Source: Eunapius fragilis (taxonomy: Eukaryota > Porifera > Demospongiae > Spongillida > Spongillidae). From it: DNA of 64,000 bases. Position 1 is the first letter of the stretch; each line of letters begins with the position of its first letter. Position numbers and translations under genes: made by a program. The stretch is from the NCBI GenBank assembly GCA_963681505.1, contig OY811980.1:1013042-1077041 (forward strand), given 5' to 3'. Positions 33,962-46,069 of the stretch are shown one piece after another. A model generated the notes under the pieces. The model ran no database searches. It was not told where the DNA came from and saw only the letters and a program-made list of their open reading frames with translations.

Positions 33962-36900
33962 GATTGGGTGGTATGGTGAGGTGGTCCTGTTAGTTGGGCT
34001 GGACATTTATACAGATGGGTGTGGCTCTAGGCCACCAAGTGATAGTGAGAACACTTCTGTGGTCATGTACAAAACCAGCGCACATAGCTACGTAGTTAAA
34101 ACCCATTGAATGTTCAGTAGGGCACCAACCCAACAACCTCTGGTCATGCAAACAGGTTTATTGAGCTAATAGCTTTTTGTGGAGCAATCAGTTAGGATTC
34201 TGAGAACAGCCTTGTACTGATATGTTGATGGCTTTCAGTACAACTACCTGTTCTCAAAACAAACTACTGGCAATAGTTTTTCCCTCTCTAATTACTACCA
34301 CTCAAGAATGAACCACAAAAATTATGCTTCAAGCTTAAAATTGAAAGTGACTGAGCCAGGCTGAACTGGACAAATAATTTCCTAGAATGTTATTCAGGAC
34401 TTAGAATGCAAGTATTTGATGGATAATTCTACCTGAAGGGCACTGGACCAGAGAAAGACTAACTAAAACATTTGTTACCATGATATAATGAAATTAACAT
34501 GTTGTTGGTGATCTTACAACAATGATCTCTGTGTCCTCATCTCGCTGCTGTTGCCTGCTCCTTGGTTTCAAGTACCTTTGGTTGGAAGAGTCAGCAAAGT
34601 GAGATGGAAGTTTGAACGAGCATAAATGACAGGCTTTTTACCTTCTTGCTGCGCACATGCAATCAAACACAGCCACGCCAATAATCCCCACCACCACAAT
34701 CACACAGACTCCTGTGACAATTCCTGAAAAAGGTAAATACAGTCACCTAAACTTATACATTGCTGACAAGAAGGGGTACCTGCTTACCTACAATCATTCC
34801 CTTTTCATCTAAGCTCGTTGCTTCCAAATCTGTGCAACAAAAAATAAATAAATGAAACCCCATTGCTAACATCACGGCATGTTCCACGTACGACACAATG
34901 TGCCTCTCCTTACCTCCAGTAGATGTTGCCATGGTTACAGCAGGGGGTTCCACGTACACTGTGATGCCAAAGGTCCTAGATCTGCCTCCAACTGTTATGT
35001 TCGCGATGGCAGACATGGTGGCATTGCTCATCAGACCGCCCAGGACGAGGTGTGGGGACGAAACGTCCACCTGGTGCCAAACAACAGTCTGATTGGCCAC
35101 CTCGTTGTGCTGGTAGTAGCTGAGACGAACTGTGCCCATCTTTGCGGCCAGGAGACAGTTCACAGCATCCGGAGGTTTCAGTTCTATTGCTACCACAGAA
35201 GAGTTCAAAGCCACACCTTCCATTCCAAACAGATCAACTTTTTGTTATTTTTAAATTCATTCCCCCGAGTTGAATCAGCAAAATGGAAGTAATTTAAATG
35301 GTTACGATAAACGTTAAATAAAAAGATTAATATACATGTATAAGCCAACGTACTTATTTCTGAACCCTCCAACGTTGCAGGTGAACTGAACCTGCTCACT
35401 CTTGTATGTGATCTGTAGGCAACGGACACATTATACGACCTCCAGCACTCTGTGGCATTCTCCACAGTGAGGGAATAAATGGAGACACCAGTTTGATACT
35501 CCTGGAGTGGCAGCTCTGTGTAAAATGTCGAGGAGTTGTTTGTGTAGCTAACGTTGATGAAGAGAGGACCACTGCAGTGGCACAGCTCTGTCGCGGCGGG
35601 GAGCTGGTGTGGGGTGGGGAGGAGGTAACTCACAAAAAGCCCCCCACTGTGAGCCTCTCACCGTTATATTGAGGGTGAAGGACGTGCCATTGGTACCGCA
35701 CCACTTCAGCGAGTTCAGCGTGGGTGGGGTTGAAAATGCTGCAAACGTGCAACGCACAAACGTAGACAGGCAGTTAGTGCACATCAGGATATGCCTGTAT
35801 ACTAAGTGTGGACGCAAAGGAGCGTACCGATTGACCCAGTTTCAAATGAGCTGGAAGCCGTGCTGACGACTGGTTCGGTGGTCGCAGGAGTGAGGAGCAC
35901 CGACCAACTGCAGTTGGAGCAACAGCTGATGTTTGTAGTATAAACCATGCGTCGTTCCTGAGGGGGGAAATAGAAGGTTATGGGGAGAGTGGTACCAGAG
36001 ACACCACCCAACAGCGTCACACAATCCGTCTACTGAGTCGCCCAATTACCTAGTGACCATTACTGGAAAAAGCTTGTGAACTGCCAATAATAGTGGAATA
36101 CCTACACACCTATATGTAGCACACACATCCATACACACTACACTATATATGCACACATTGGGGACACACACACCCATATGCACATACAGGACACACACAC
36201 ACACACACACATAACATTACTCACTCTTGTCAGATCATTCTGCTGGACTAGCAGTGGGGATGTCCCTGTGCACTGAAGGCCAATACCCACACTGTATGAG
36301 GTGTCAGGGTAGATAGTGGACGAAGGCAGTTTCCATGACAGAGACACGTGGTACCCCAAGTAGCTCTCTGAGATGTTGGACTGCAAATCTGATGGTGGAG
36401 GAGGTTGGACTGATGGGGAAGAGACAGGAATGGAGGAGTGAAATCATTGGTTGTCACTTTTCACTCACAAGTGCAGCACTACAGACCATATACTGCAAAT
36501 TACTTACATCATTTTTATTTTATTTTAAGAAGTGCCATTTCAACACATATAGTGCACTGAGTATATGACAATGTAAGTGTTCTTCTAATTAAAGATCTAG
36601 ATCAATAATTTGGGGATGAGAGAGAGGATCAACAACAGCTGTACAAACTAAGATAAGATTTTTGTGGGTGATTGGAAATTCCCCCCCTGGCTGTTGCCCC
36701 CTTCAAATGTGTTCTAAATGGAGATCACTCACATTATTGAGCAATCCCATCCATCTAACATGTATGTACCACAATACACAACACATACTGGAGAGAGGGT
36801 CACAGTCTGCTTTACCTCGGGAAAATGAAATGCCACTGTCTGGGACAAAATCACTCAGAACACCACTTTCTGTCTTTGCTGCCACCCTGGTCCTAACTCT

Positions 36901-39867
36901 CTCGTCCTCAAACGAAATGGCGTCCAGGGTAAGGGAGTTGACACTAGTCTCCCTCTCGCAGACCGTGAAGTTCTGTTGCCAGAACAATATCTGCACCACA
37001 TAGCCAAAGACACGGGGGACAGTTGCCATGGTGATGGGAGGTACCCACGAGAAGTTATATGAGAAGTAACTGCGTGAGTATGCGTAGCTTTGTGGGTAAT
37101 TGGGTTTATCTGTATGATGGAGGAGGAGGGAGGTAAGGGGAGGGGGTGGGTGGAGGAACAAACACAGTGAATGGAACATGTCAGCTTGAACATGTATTGA
37201 AAAAAAAAAAAAACCTGCAATTAGGAGCCTTGCACTTGCAAAGGACACCCCTGCTGTCGTAAGCACCCAGCATTGCACGCTTCCCACAAGTTCTGATATG
37301 CTGGGCGTACTCATCCACAGCTGCTGGCCATTCGCCCGCACAAAGTTGTATGCGGACGCAGGTCTACCTCTGAACAGCCATCTGAACTCAGCACCTTCGA
37401 CTGTGCCAGACTGTACAGCGCATTTGAGGAGCACCGTTGGCTGCCGGTCAGTCGGCAACAGACGCAGGAATATGTCCGACCCGTTCTGGTCATACCGGCT
37501 GACAGTCCGAATTGCACAGTCCCCAGGAGGGCCTGAGCAAAAGGATAAGGTCAGTGGAAGTGGGCATGTGTGTGTGTGTGTGTGTGTGAGTGACCAGCCT
37601 ACCTTGTATGCGGACAACTGCTGTACTACTGGTAACAATGGCGCCTCCACTGGATGCAATGCACGTGTATTCACCGCTCATCTCGAGGGTTGCCTTGTGC
37701 AAAGTCAGCACGCTGCCAGGAGTGTCTTGTCCAGTCAAGGGAGTGCCGTCTTTAAGCCATGATATTGTTGGTTCCGGGGTGCCCTCGGCAACACAGAACA
37801 GTGTTATGTTCCCACCAATGGGTGCTGTAGCATTTGCTGGTGTCAAAGTAAATTGAAGAGGAATGTTTGATGGTTGCTCTGAAAGTAAGTGGGGAGGGGG
37901 AGAAACGTGGAACCCTGAAGTACACGTGATCCTCGATATAAATATGTTCCCTACCTGGAGAGGGTTCAATAGTGAATTTACGAGTTTGTTGTAGAAGGGT
38001 ATCGCCAAACGTCACAAAACAGATGTAGGCCTGAGCCCCAGGCCCTAGGTCACTGTAACGCACAAGTAGAGCCGAGCTGTTGTTATTGGACAAGTAGTTC
38101 CCAATTTTCCACGATATCAAATCTACAGCAGCTGTAGCATTAGGGTTGCACACAAGCAAAGCGCTGCTCCCATTTTGAAGTTTCCGTATCGGATCTTGGG
38201 GGGATGGGTCCAGCCAGCCAAAAAACGCTGCAGTGAGACAAACACATACAAATGTTCCACTGTGGGCTTAAATAAACCAGAGATAATATATAAAGGGATT
38301 GGAAACAAATCACGTGCGCCATAGACTTTAGCAATTTTAGCGCGCCCTATCCTTGCACGCGTGAATCGCACCTACGTTGACCAAAAAAGGGGGCGGAATT
38401 GTAGGCTTGAATTGAAGTCTTGAATGTCACAAGGTAATGAAACATCCTTTCTCAAGTTTAAATACAGTAGTCGATAGACGATCAACTAAAGATTCATTGA
38501 GTACTTATAGATTTGATTTTGCGCCATTGTTTAACCAAAAAATAAAATAAAAATGGCCATTTTTTTACTTTGGGGGGAGAATCCGTCGATCTAAATAAAC
38601 TGTCCACGTCATTATTTGTGTATTTACTGCTCATAGTCTAGTATGTGCCCATCGCTATGTTGTTTGCGTATAGCATCTTCAGAAACCTCGCTATGATGTT
38701 TTGGGTACCCTTACTCTCTGGGGGAGCCACGGCTTTTTGTTACGATGGTAGCTGGTTTTAATATATTATTTTGGTAGAGCTATGTTGGTTGTGTGCCTAG
38801 CACATGTTTTTAAAGTTAAATCACGTTCCAATCGTTCTGTACATTTCTTCAAAGGTGGTGGGTGGAGGTTTCGGTACATTAAGAACGTGAGGAAAAGGGG
38901 GGTTTGGTCGTGGCAATTCCTCGCGCTCAAGTATATGTACCTGTTACAGAAGGCCTAACCTTGTCCGTGCCTGTTCCAGAGGTTATATCTGTACAACCTT
39001 CTAAACGTGTCTGTTGTATAAAAATTCTAAGTGCTATACATTTATTCGAACCGCTTGTAAGGATTCGTTCGAGGATTGTGCGCGCTAATTAGTGTTGATT
39101 GGCCCCGTTTCCAATCCCTCTATATATTATCTCTGAATAAACGGCACATGGCATTGCGTTTATACGGCTTCGCAGGCAAAAAAAAAAACTCACCTGGGCG
39201 GACAATCCTCGCCGAGTTGCTGACGACGGTGTAATTCCCGTTCTTTGCAATGCACTGGTAACGTCCTTCCATGCTCGCACTGAAGTGGCTTATCAAGAGA
39301 GTGCTACTCGTCCCGCTCTCGTTGAAGACGACGCAGTACTTGGATTTGGGGCACTCAACGATCCCCGTGTCGTTTACCGTCCACACCAGCTGCAGGGCTG
39401 GCGCGCTCACGTCGACTGCGCAGCTAAGGCTCACCGAGTGACCCTCTATGACTGTACCCCCGGTCGGGTGTTTCACGAATTGAGGGAAAGCCGAGTTTAT
39501 GACGTACTGCGGGACCTGACGGAACTCTTCGTCAGTCATGGACTGAGGGAGTTTCTTCCACCCTATGTGGCAGGAAGATCAAAGTAAATGGCTAAAACAA
39601 ACATAGGCATAGCCTATTCCTACGAAATTTACATACAACATGCCATGCAAAGCTGTGAACAGAAGAAAAAAAAAACAGTAAGTTCTAGTTGTATATTAAA
39701 TAAAGATTTCTATATGCTACAAGGAGTGACCGGCTCTTGCTGCAACAAATATACAGTGCATTGTGGTTTGCAGGGGACTTACCATCCGAGCAATTCGACT
39801 GAGCGTAGCAGCGCTCGGTTGCCACCAACAAGAATGTTAGAGCGAACAGCGTCCCGGGGCTCCACAT
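33807..39867 (-). CDS. Ig/FN3 transmembrane receptor, tail-less paralogue (copy B)
   Basis: Exons, high to low: 39783-39867, 39194-39562, 37955-38227, 37603-37878, 37215-37532, 36816-37109, 36225-36388, 35828-35957, 35662-35738, 35354-35603, 34914-35216, 34788-34829, 34642-34723, 34518-34575, 33807-33875. Every exon has the same length as in copy A except exon 2 (+3 nt) and exon 5 (+9 nt), so the ectodomain frame is intact. The transmembrane exon is kept (one Asp near its cytoplasmic end). The last exon has a one-base insertion near 33,850 and reaches a stop after 22 codons, before the duplication breakpoint. The product would have about 40 cytoplasmic residues and no ITIM-like motif. Intron 2 holds an 858-bp insertion. 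It could be a decoy or signalling-dead adhesion receptor, or a young pseudogene with an altered promoter. Confidence 0.72.
33892..33959 (+). repeat. (GT)n microsatellite, unit 2
   Basis: About 66 bp of GT, the counterpart of 5,464-5,512. Confidence 0.9.
38278..39135. mobile_element. 858-bp non-autonomous TIR element in receptor B intron 2
   Basis: Ends are CAGAGATAATATATAAAGGG at the left and its inverse at the right, with 28 of 29 terminal bases matching. Flanked by a 7-bp duplication AATAAAC (38,271-38,277; 39,136-39,142). Copy A at about 9,920 shows the empty site with a single AATAAAC. No coding capacity. The superfamily is not clear from a 7-bp duplication. Confidence 0.88.
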
Positions 39868-40805
39868 GCTTCCTCTCCTCTCCCCTCGCTTTCGTTCCGC
39901 TCGATGGAGGTGTATAATCAGGTCGGGCACGTGCGAAAAGTTAAACATGCGTCGCATAAATTGGTGGCAATTGGTTGTAATAGGAACGTTATTTATTCCC
40001 CAAGTTGCATTTCTTTTCTCTTCTCCTAACCCCGTAAACCTTTCGCCGAATCCAGTTGGCCCCGGCAATGAGCGTGTTTATAATGTGCCTTGTGAACTAA
40101 ACCAAGTCTATAATGAACACGTGTTCAACATACTTCAACGTCATTCTATCATTCACTAGCTGCATAAGGTCACTACTGAGCTCATTAAGGAAGTGCCTTC
40201 AGTTTCAGGTCTCTGAGAATTGGTAGACGTGGTCCAAACATAACATGCAGTAGCCCACATGGCTGACAGGTTTTCCCTGAACTGCTCAGCTTATGCATCA
40301 TTTTGCTATATGTGAGTTGTGGGCACAACAGGATGCTGCTTTATATTACAACGCTCTGGGCGGAAAACGTATCAATATCAAAAAATGCTATTCCAGAAAT
40401 TGTTGTGGAACCTGACCATTAGAAAAAATCGTTTTGAAAAGAAAGGGGACACGTGAGAGTATTTGTTGGGCTTCCTTCACCATAGAAACCATGAGCTATG
40501 ATGAAACCCATGATAGTAATAACCACATCTTTGTATAGCAGATATATAGCAGCACTCTTTAATATATGACCCATGACTGCTCCATGTGTCCAGGACTATG
40601 GAGTGATTGTGGTGGTGATGGTAATGGTAGTGATGGTGGGAGGTGATGGTGATGGTGATAATAATAGTTAGTAATATGGTGATAGTGATGTGAGGATGGT
40701 TGGTGGTGGGTGAATTTATCAGACAAAGCCTTTGAAGGTCCTCCCATCTGCTATCTCCCCATCACACTGCAGGAGGTAACAAAGCATGGCTGTGCTGTGT
40801 GCACA

Positions 40806-40873
<68 letters not shown>

Positions 40874-41499
40874 CTCTTATCCTGTGTGTCTCCTTCCCCC
40901 TTTTTATACCACTACCCCCTCAACAAGAAACTTTAAACAAAGTGAGCACAACAGATTAAGAACTATCAAAAGCATCATCCTCCTACACCCACCCACACCC
41001 CGCCCCTCTTTTCAATCTAAGTGTAAAACTCACATTTAAAAAAAAAAACTGCTTCTGGCAATAATGATTCATAGTGTTCACTAGATGAGATGAGATTAAA
41101 GGGAAGGCATTCAGGCTACACCTGATGGTAATCAATCATCCACACTTGCACACCTACACCTGCCTCCCTTCAATCTACTCCTATGTTGCCACACCCCTTT
41201 GAATGGCAATATGGCAATGTTCTTCCTCTGCATTTGGATGGAGTGATGATGGTAAAACTAAAATACACAGAAAGTTGAAGTGGCTGAAATGTTATTCGTA
41301 AAATGGACTGCAGATTGGTCAGCAGCAATGAAAGCTGTTGCCAACAATTACACCGCAGACACCTGGACGGAAAAAGTACCTTTCAATGTTACCAGCAAGC
41401 GTCACAAACAGTCCCTTCAAGAATAGATACCATTTCATTGGACAAGCATTACACTTTTATTGCTGGATAGTTAATTCATCTCCGTGATGATCTATTGAT
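39868..41499. other. 5' flank of receptor copy B, non-coding
   Basis: Counterpart of 10,662-12,280. Includes the (AC)n run 40,806-40,872. The candidate TATA motif of copy A is missing. No gene seen. Confidence 0.6.
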
Positions 41500-41896
41500 C
41501 TTCCGTGATGGTCCACTGGTCCTCCATGATGGTCCCCTGGTCCTCCATGATGGTCCCCTGGTCCTCTATAATGGTCCACTGGTCCTCCATAATGGTCCAC
41601 TGATTCTCTATGATGGTCCCCTGGTCCTTCATGATGGTCCCCTGGTCCTCCATGATGGTCCACTGGTCCTCCATGATGGTCCACTGGTCCATCCCCTGGT
41701 CCTCCATGATGATCCACTGGTCCTCCATGATGGTTCCCTGGTCTTCCATGATGGTCCCCTGGTCCTCCATGATGGTCCACTGGTCCTCCATGATGGTCCC
41801 CTGATCCTCCATGATGGTCCCCTGGTCCTCCATGATGGTCCACTGGTCCTCTATGATGGTCCACTGGTCCTCCATGATGGTCCCCTGGTCCTCCAT
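41500..41896. repeat. 21-bp minisatellite, unit 2, block 1
   Basis: About 19 units of the same repeat as 12,280-15,363, more degenerate, ending at the MITE. Confidence 0.92.
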
Positions 41897-42235
41897 CAAG
41901 GGCGTAGACAAGTTTTTTAGGGTGGGGGGGGCTAATTGTGGTTGGGGGTTTAGACCCGCGATACGAAAAATGGGTGGGGGGGTTGCTGTCCGCTGTAGGC
42001 CACATGTTAAAAGCAGGGATGGTGGTGGGTGCTGTCTGCTTCAGGCCCGATATGCAAAGCGGGGGGCGGGGGGCTGCTTAGCGGAAGAGGGGGAGGTACC
42101 TTATGGCAACTCTATGATCTATTGAATAGCGTGCACTTTACAATTGATTATTAATGACTTCAGAAATTTTAATAACTCAAGTGCAAAAATCTGGGGGGGC
42201 TAAAGCCCTCCCTGCCCCCCTTGTCTACACCCTTG
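41897..42235. mobile_element. 339-bp MITE inside the minisatellite
   Basis: Terminal inverted repeats CAAGGGCGTAGACAAG and CTTGTCTACACCCTTG (one mismatch), flanked by a 5-bp duplication TCCAT (41,892-41,896; 42,236-42,240). Excision of the element plus one TCCAT gives an exact minisatellite unit. The interior is G-rich on the plus strand with repeated GGGGGGCTAA words. Confidence 0.88.
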
Positions 42236-42668
42236 TCCATGATGGTCCCCTGGTCCTCCATGATGGTCCACTATGATGGTCCCCTGGTCCTCCATGATGG
42301 TCCACTGGTCCTCCATGATGGTCCACTATGATGGTCCACTGGTCCTCCATGATGGTCCCCTGGTCCTCCATGATGGTCCACTGGTCCTCCATGATGGTCC
42401 CCTGGTCCTCCATGATGGTCCACTGGTCCTCCATGATGGTCCTCTGGTCCTCCATGATGGTCCCCTGGTCCTCCATGATGGTCCCCTGGTCCTCCATGAT
42501 GGTCCCCTGGTCCTCCATGATGGTCCCCTGGTCCTCCATGATGGTCCACTGGTCCTCCATGATGGTCCACTGGTCCTCCACGGCAGTCCCCTGCTCCTCC
42601 ATGATGGTCCGCTGGTCCGTCCCCTGGTCCTCCATGATGGTCCACTGGTCCTCCATGATGGTTCACTG
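42236..42668. repeat. 21-bp minisatellite, unit 2, block 2
   Basis: About 20 units, between the MITE and the RecQ-carrying element. Confidence 0.92.
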
Positions 42669-43565
42669 TAGTCTGGGGACCCGACTGATGGTTGTGACTA
42701 GCTCGCATTCGTTTTGTGCACTACTGCACGAATTCGTGCAGTAGCATGAATCTAATTTGTGCCCCACCTACGAGCATGTATGTCATTAACTATAAGCCAT
42801 AGCATTATGAATAATATAAATCTTTACCACGTAATGGCCGATATACGGATGTTAGTTGATGCAATCCATTACGCTGTGGAAAGACTTGGGTTTACCGAGA
42901 TAAAGAGCCTTCAGTTGGAAGTAGTTCTAGCTATAGCCACTGGGCAGGACGTTTTTGTGAGTGTTACCAACTGGATATGGCAAGAGTCTTTGTTATGCCT
43001 GCCTTCCTATTTTGTTTGATCAACTGCGTAATACTCAAGAAGAGCAACACTCGATTTTTATTGTGGTATCTCCTCTTACTGCAAAAATTGAAGACCAGGT
43101 ATGGCAATTAAAGACTATTTAAAAGTTGTATGTTTACAAGTCCATTGCTGGTCTTGCGCGCATGCATAGGTTCAGAGCTTCTCAGCAATCGGTTGCTGCT
43201 GTGACCAGTAATACAACAAGGTGCATGAAGGAAGGTGTTGAAAGGAGTGAATACAGCCTTATATACTTCACCCCTGAGATGCTACCGGAAGTAAGAAAAT
43301 GGCGTGAATTATTTCTAAAAAGTTGCTTCAAAAGTAGGGTTAAGGCTTTGGTTGTCGATCCACAAGACAAACAAAGGACAGAAGGATTATCCGCCATACT
43401 AATGCTAAATAGTCTGGGGACTAGTACTGTTTGTGCAGTGATAGGTAAACCGTTATCCACATTATTATTTCATGAGATTTCATGCATGATACCAACTAGT
43501 CCACAAAACGGATGCGATCAAGTCACCAGACTGATAGTACAACCATCAGTCGGGTCCCCAGACTA
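42669..43565. mobile_element. 897-bp TIR element with 9-bp target duplication
   Basis: Perfect 27-bp terminal inverted repeats beginning TAGTCTGGGGACCCGACTGA (42,669-42,695 and 43,539-43,565). Flanked by the 9-bp duplication GGTTCACTG (42,660-42,668; 43,566-43,574), again restoring a minisatellite unit when removed. Nine-base duplications are typical of Mutator-like elements. The interior is a decayed RecQ-type helicase fragment rather than a transposase, so it resembles a gene-capturing, Pack-MULE-like element, though other superfamilies are not excluded. Confidence 0.85.
42839..43500 (+). pseudogene. RecQ-like helicase fragment carried by the TIR element
   Basis: Frame 42,759-43,019 reads AIHYAVERLGF then IKSLQLEVVLAIATGQDVF, the start of a RecQ helicase; the Walker A lysine segment that should follow is damaged. 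After a frame change, IFIVVSP-like and ALMEDQV-like words appear around 43,060-43,100. Frame 43,126-43,566 continues with YSLIYFTPEML and SRVKALVVD, matching RecQ motifs Ia-II, where the Asp-Glu-Ala-His box is replaced by DPQDK. No ATPase activity is expected. Confidence 0.6.
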
Positions 43566-43655
43566 GGTTCACTGGTCCTCCATGATGGTCCACTGATCCT
43601 TCATGATGCCATGGTGGCTCACCGGTCCATGATGGTCCACTGGTCCTCCAGCCAT
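43566..43655. repeat. 21-bp minisatellite, unit 2, block 3 (degenerate)
   Basis: Three to four imperfect units, then a transition into the shared block at 43,650. Confidence 0.8.
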
Positions 43656-44176
43656 CCATGATTGTGATCCACAAATTAAAGATGGAAACCCACAAGCGTT
43701 GCGTAACGCTGCCTGATAGGTATAAATACCTTCTCCGCACATAAACTTATGCGGGGTTAGCGAGTGTTGGCAAGACCTTATGGTCGAGGTATGGTGTTTC
43801 AGTGGCTTGGGGTCCCTCACCATCTCCTCCCCAAGACCAAGCTCGCGGAGAGTGGTACATGTTCACAGCATGTACGTAAGGCCGGTTCCTCTTGTGCGAG
43901 ACTGCTTTATGCATTCGCATAAATGATACCGAAGGTTGAACGAGCCCTCGCGACAGCTCTATAACGCCACCTACCGATATACTTGTCTCCAATCTGGCTT
44001 CTGTTGACTTGGTGGTGTCACTCGGCAGATTCATTCAAACAGAGAGGAGAAATTGCTGTACACGCCCTACGCCCAGGGGTTACTACGGAGTGACCAGGTG
44101 TAGGGGTCCATTCTTTTTGTTTCCCCCCCTTAATATTGGGTAGCAAGGTAACAAGGGATAAGGGATTGGTTATAAT
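43650..44176. repeat. Shared block at the end of unit 2
   Basis: Nearly identical to 32,262-32,752, then continues directly into the words corresponding to 33,737-33,800 (GGGTAGCAAGGTAA, AACAAGGGATAAGG). It is therefore the version without the REL-endonuclease retroelement. Confidence 0.75.
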
Positions 44177-45166
44177 GTTTTTTTTTTTCATACAATTATT
44201 AAAAAAAAAAAGCACAATAAACATGTAACAAATGGCATGTACATACATTAAAATGGTCCAATTTGCAAAGTAATTTTCACAGGGGTTACCTTTCATTCTT
44301 GTTAATATCCTTTGTTCCTAAGCAGAAAATTAAAGCCATTGGTCCTTTACTTGCATAGGGCTAAAATATTGATCTTGTCTGTAATTCCCTTGAAAATGCT
44401 CTTATTTATTTGTTGATGGTCCTCAGATATTGTTAAAGACCCTTTGGCTGGAGCTACATTTTTGTACAAATAATTAGAATTTCAGATACCAATTCTTCAA
44501 TTTTTTTTTGGGGGGGCAAGCCCAGCCTTGAGGTACATGTATATCAACGTTAGCATTGTCCATGTACAGTTATACCAGGTGTGTTGGGAGCTGGTAATAC
44601 CTCCTTCCAATATATATATTTGTATTCATGTAGTGGATGGGAGGCATGGTTGAAACCACCAAATGCTTCTATGTTTCCCACCAGCACTACCATCACCATC
44701 ACTCACATTGCTACTCTCACCATAATATTCACCTCTATCCCCATACTGCCACCACCAGTAATATCACCATGAACTACAGCACTATCATTGCTTGCAGGCC
44801 TGCGTCACAATAACAACCACCATCATCACTCCACTCCTCGCCATCCTTCTTCTCCTGAGGGAGGAGGTACATGCAGCGCAAATGGCCGTGTGTTCACACA
44901 GCACACATTACTTGCCATCCTACCCTCAACGAGAAAAATGGATATGGTGATAAAAAGCATTATCCCCCAGAGTATTGTTTTTAACTGCCATATACCAGTG
45001 ATATTATCCTGCATGTGGTCGTGAAATTAGTTTAGAAAGCATAAAAGAGAAGGCATGCAGACTACACTTGTGGCGGAAATAAAAGCTGGAAATATATAGT
45101 ACATGTCTTGACATAAAATGAAGCACAATCATGTTTCTGTTATGCACTGTGTCTGATCACGAAGCA
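44177..45166. other. Gene-free stretch, possible old copy of the receptor 5' flank
   Basis: No convincing gene. Between about 44,690 and 45,090 several words (CCACCATCATCAC, GGAGGTA, CCCTCAACGAGAAA, GATAAAAAGCAT, GAAGGCATGCAGACTACAC) run in the same order as in 11,530-11,910, suggesting a much older, partial duplicate. Confidence 0.35.
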
Positions 45167-45986
45167 TTATGGGGCCAAGCCTAGTACTCTGAGCGATTCT
45201 CGTGGGACAGTACCTGCTCGAGGCCTGGTGAAGGGGTCAAGAGGGTCAGGCTTCTTCAGTGCATGAAATCTCCAGGCAGCTGCTATTTGAATAACCTGAG
45301 TGAGTAGGGCAAGTTGAGTCAAACAAACAAGTAGGAAACGAGCTGAGGAACAGTGAGTCAATAACTACACATAAAATGAGCCACTGAGCAAATCACAAAA
45401 CAATTAACAGGACAAAAAAAGCATCAGATAAATTTTCATCAAACACCGAAATGAATTATGGACACAAGCAAATATGAAGTAAACATATGTGGTGGTGACA
45501 CGCAGTGAGGAAAACAAACTTCCCTTACTGGAATGAATTTTTTCTTTTGATTTTCCTTCTCCAGTTGACTCAATACATCAGGGTCCAGCAATGGAAGCCG
45601 TACATGTACTATGACGTTCTTAGCGGCGTCATCCAGTGTGGTACCGAGGACCACCTTGATAGACAACCGTAGGAAAATGGAAGTATAACCTTAAACATTA
45701 AGTGACACTTTCATCTTACTGAGTTCACAGTTGCCCATTCGGTGACTTTCTCCAAAATATCCACTTCATCCATTCTAAGCCCATCAGACTTTAGTATAAA
45801 GGCAAGCGCATCTTCTGACATCTCTGTGAACCCTCTGCTCTTAAAAACCTCCTGGTGCATGCGGTAAATGATAGCCAGTGTGCAATACCAACCATGTCAC
45901 TACCTCAGTGTTTTGCTCAATGAATGTTAGGCATTCCTCTTGCAACGTGGTCTGGTTATATGTCAAGGCAGCCTTATATACATCAG

Positions 45987-46069
<83 letters not shown>

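Larger units (their letters stand above)
33803..44176. repeat. Tandem segmental duplication, unit 2
   Basis: Copy of unit 1's receptor, flank, minisatellite and shared block. It ends near 44,176, where similarity to the sequence just before 33,802 (AACAAGGGATAAGGGATTGG) stops. It contains insertions of its own at 38,278-39,135, 41,897-42,235 and 42,669-43,565, none of which is in unit 1. Confidence 0.85.

Noticed and set aside
42669-43565. Academ transposon (some carry helicase genes)
   Set aside because: Those make 3-4 bp target duplications, whereas this element has a clear 9-bp duplication and only a RecQ fragment.
12280-43655. CRISPR-like array (regular repeats)
   Set aside because: Units are contiguous with no unique spacers, and the context is clearly eukaryotic.
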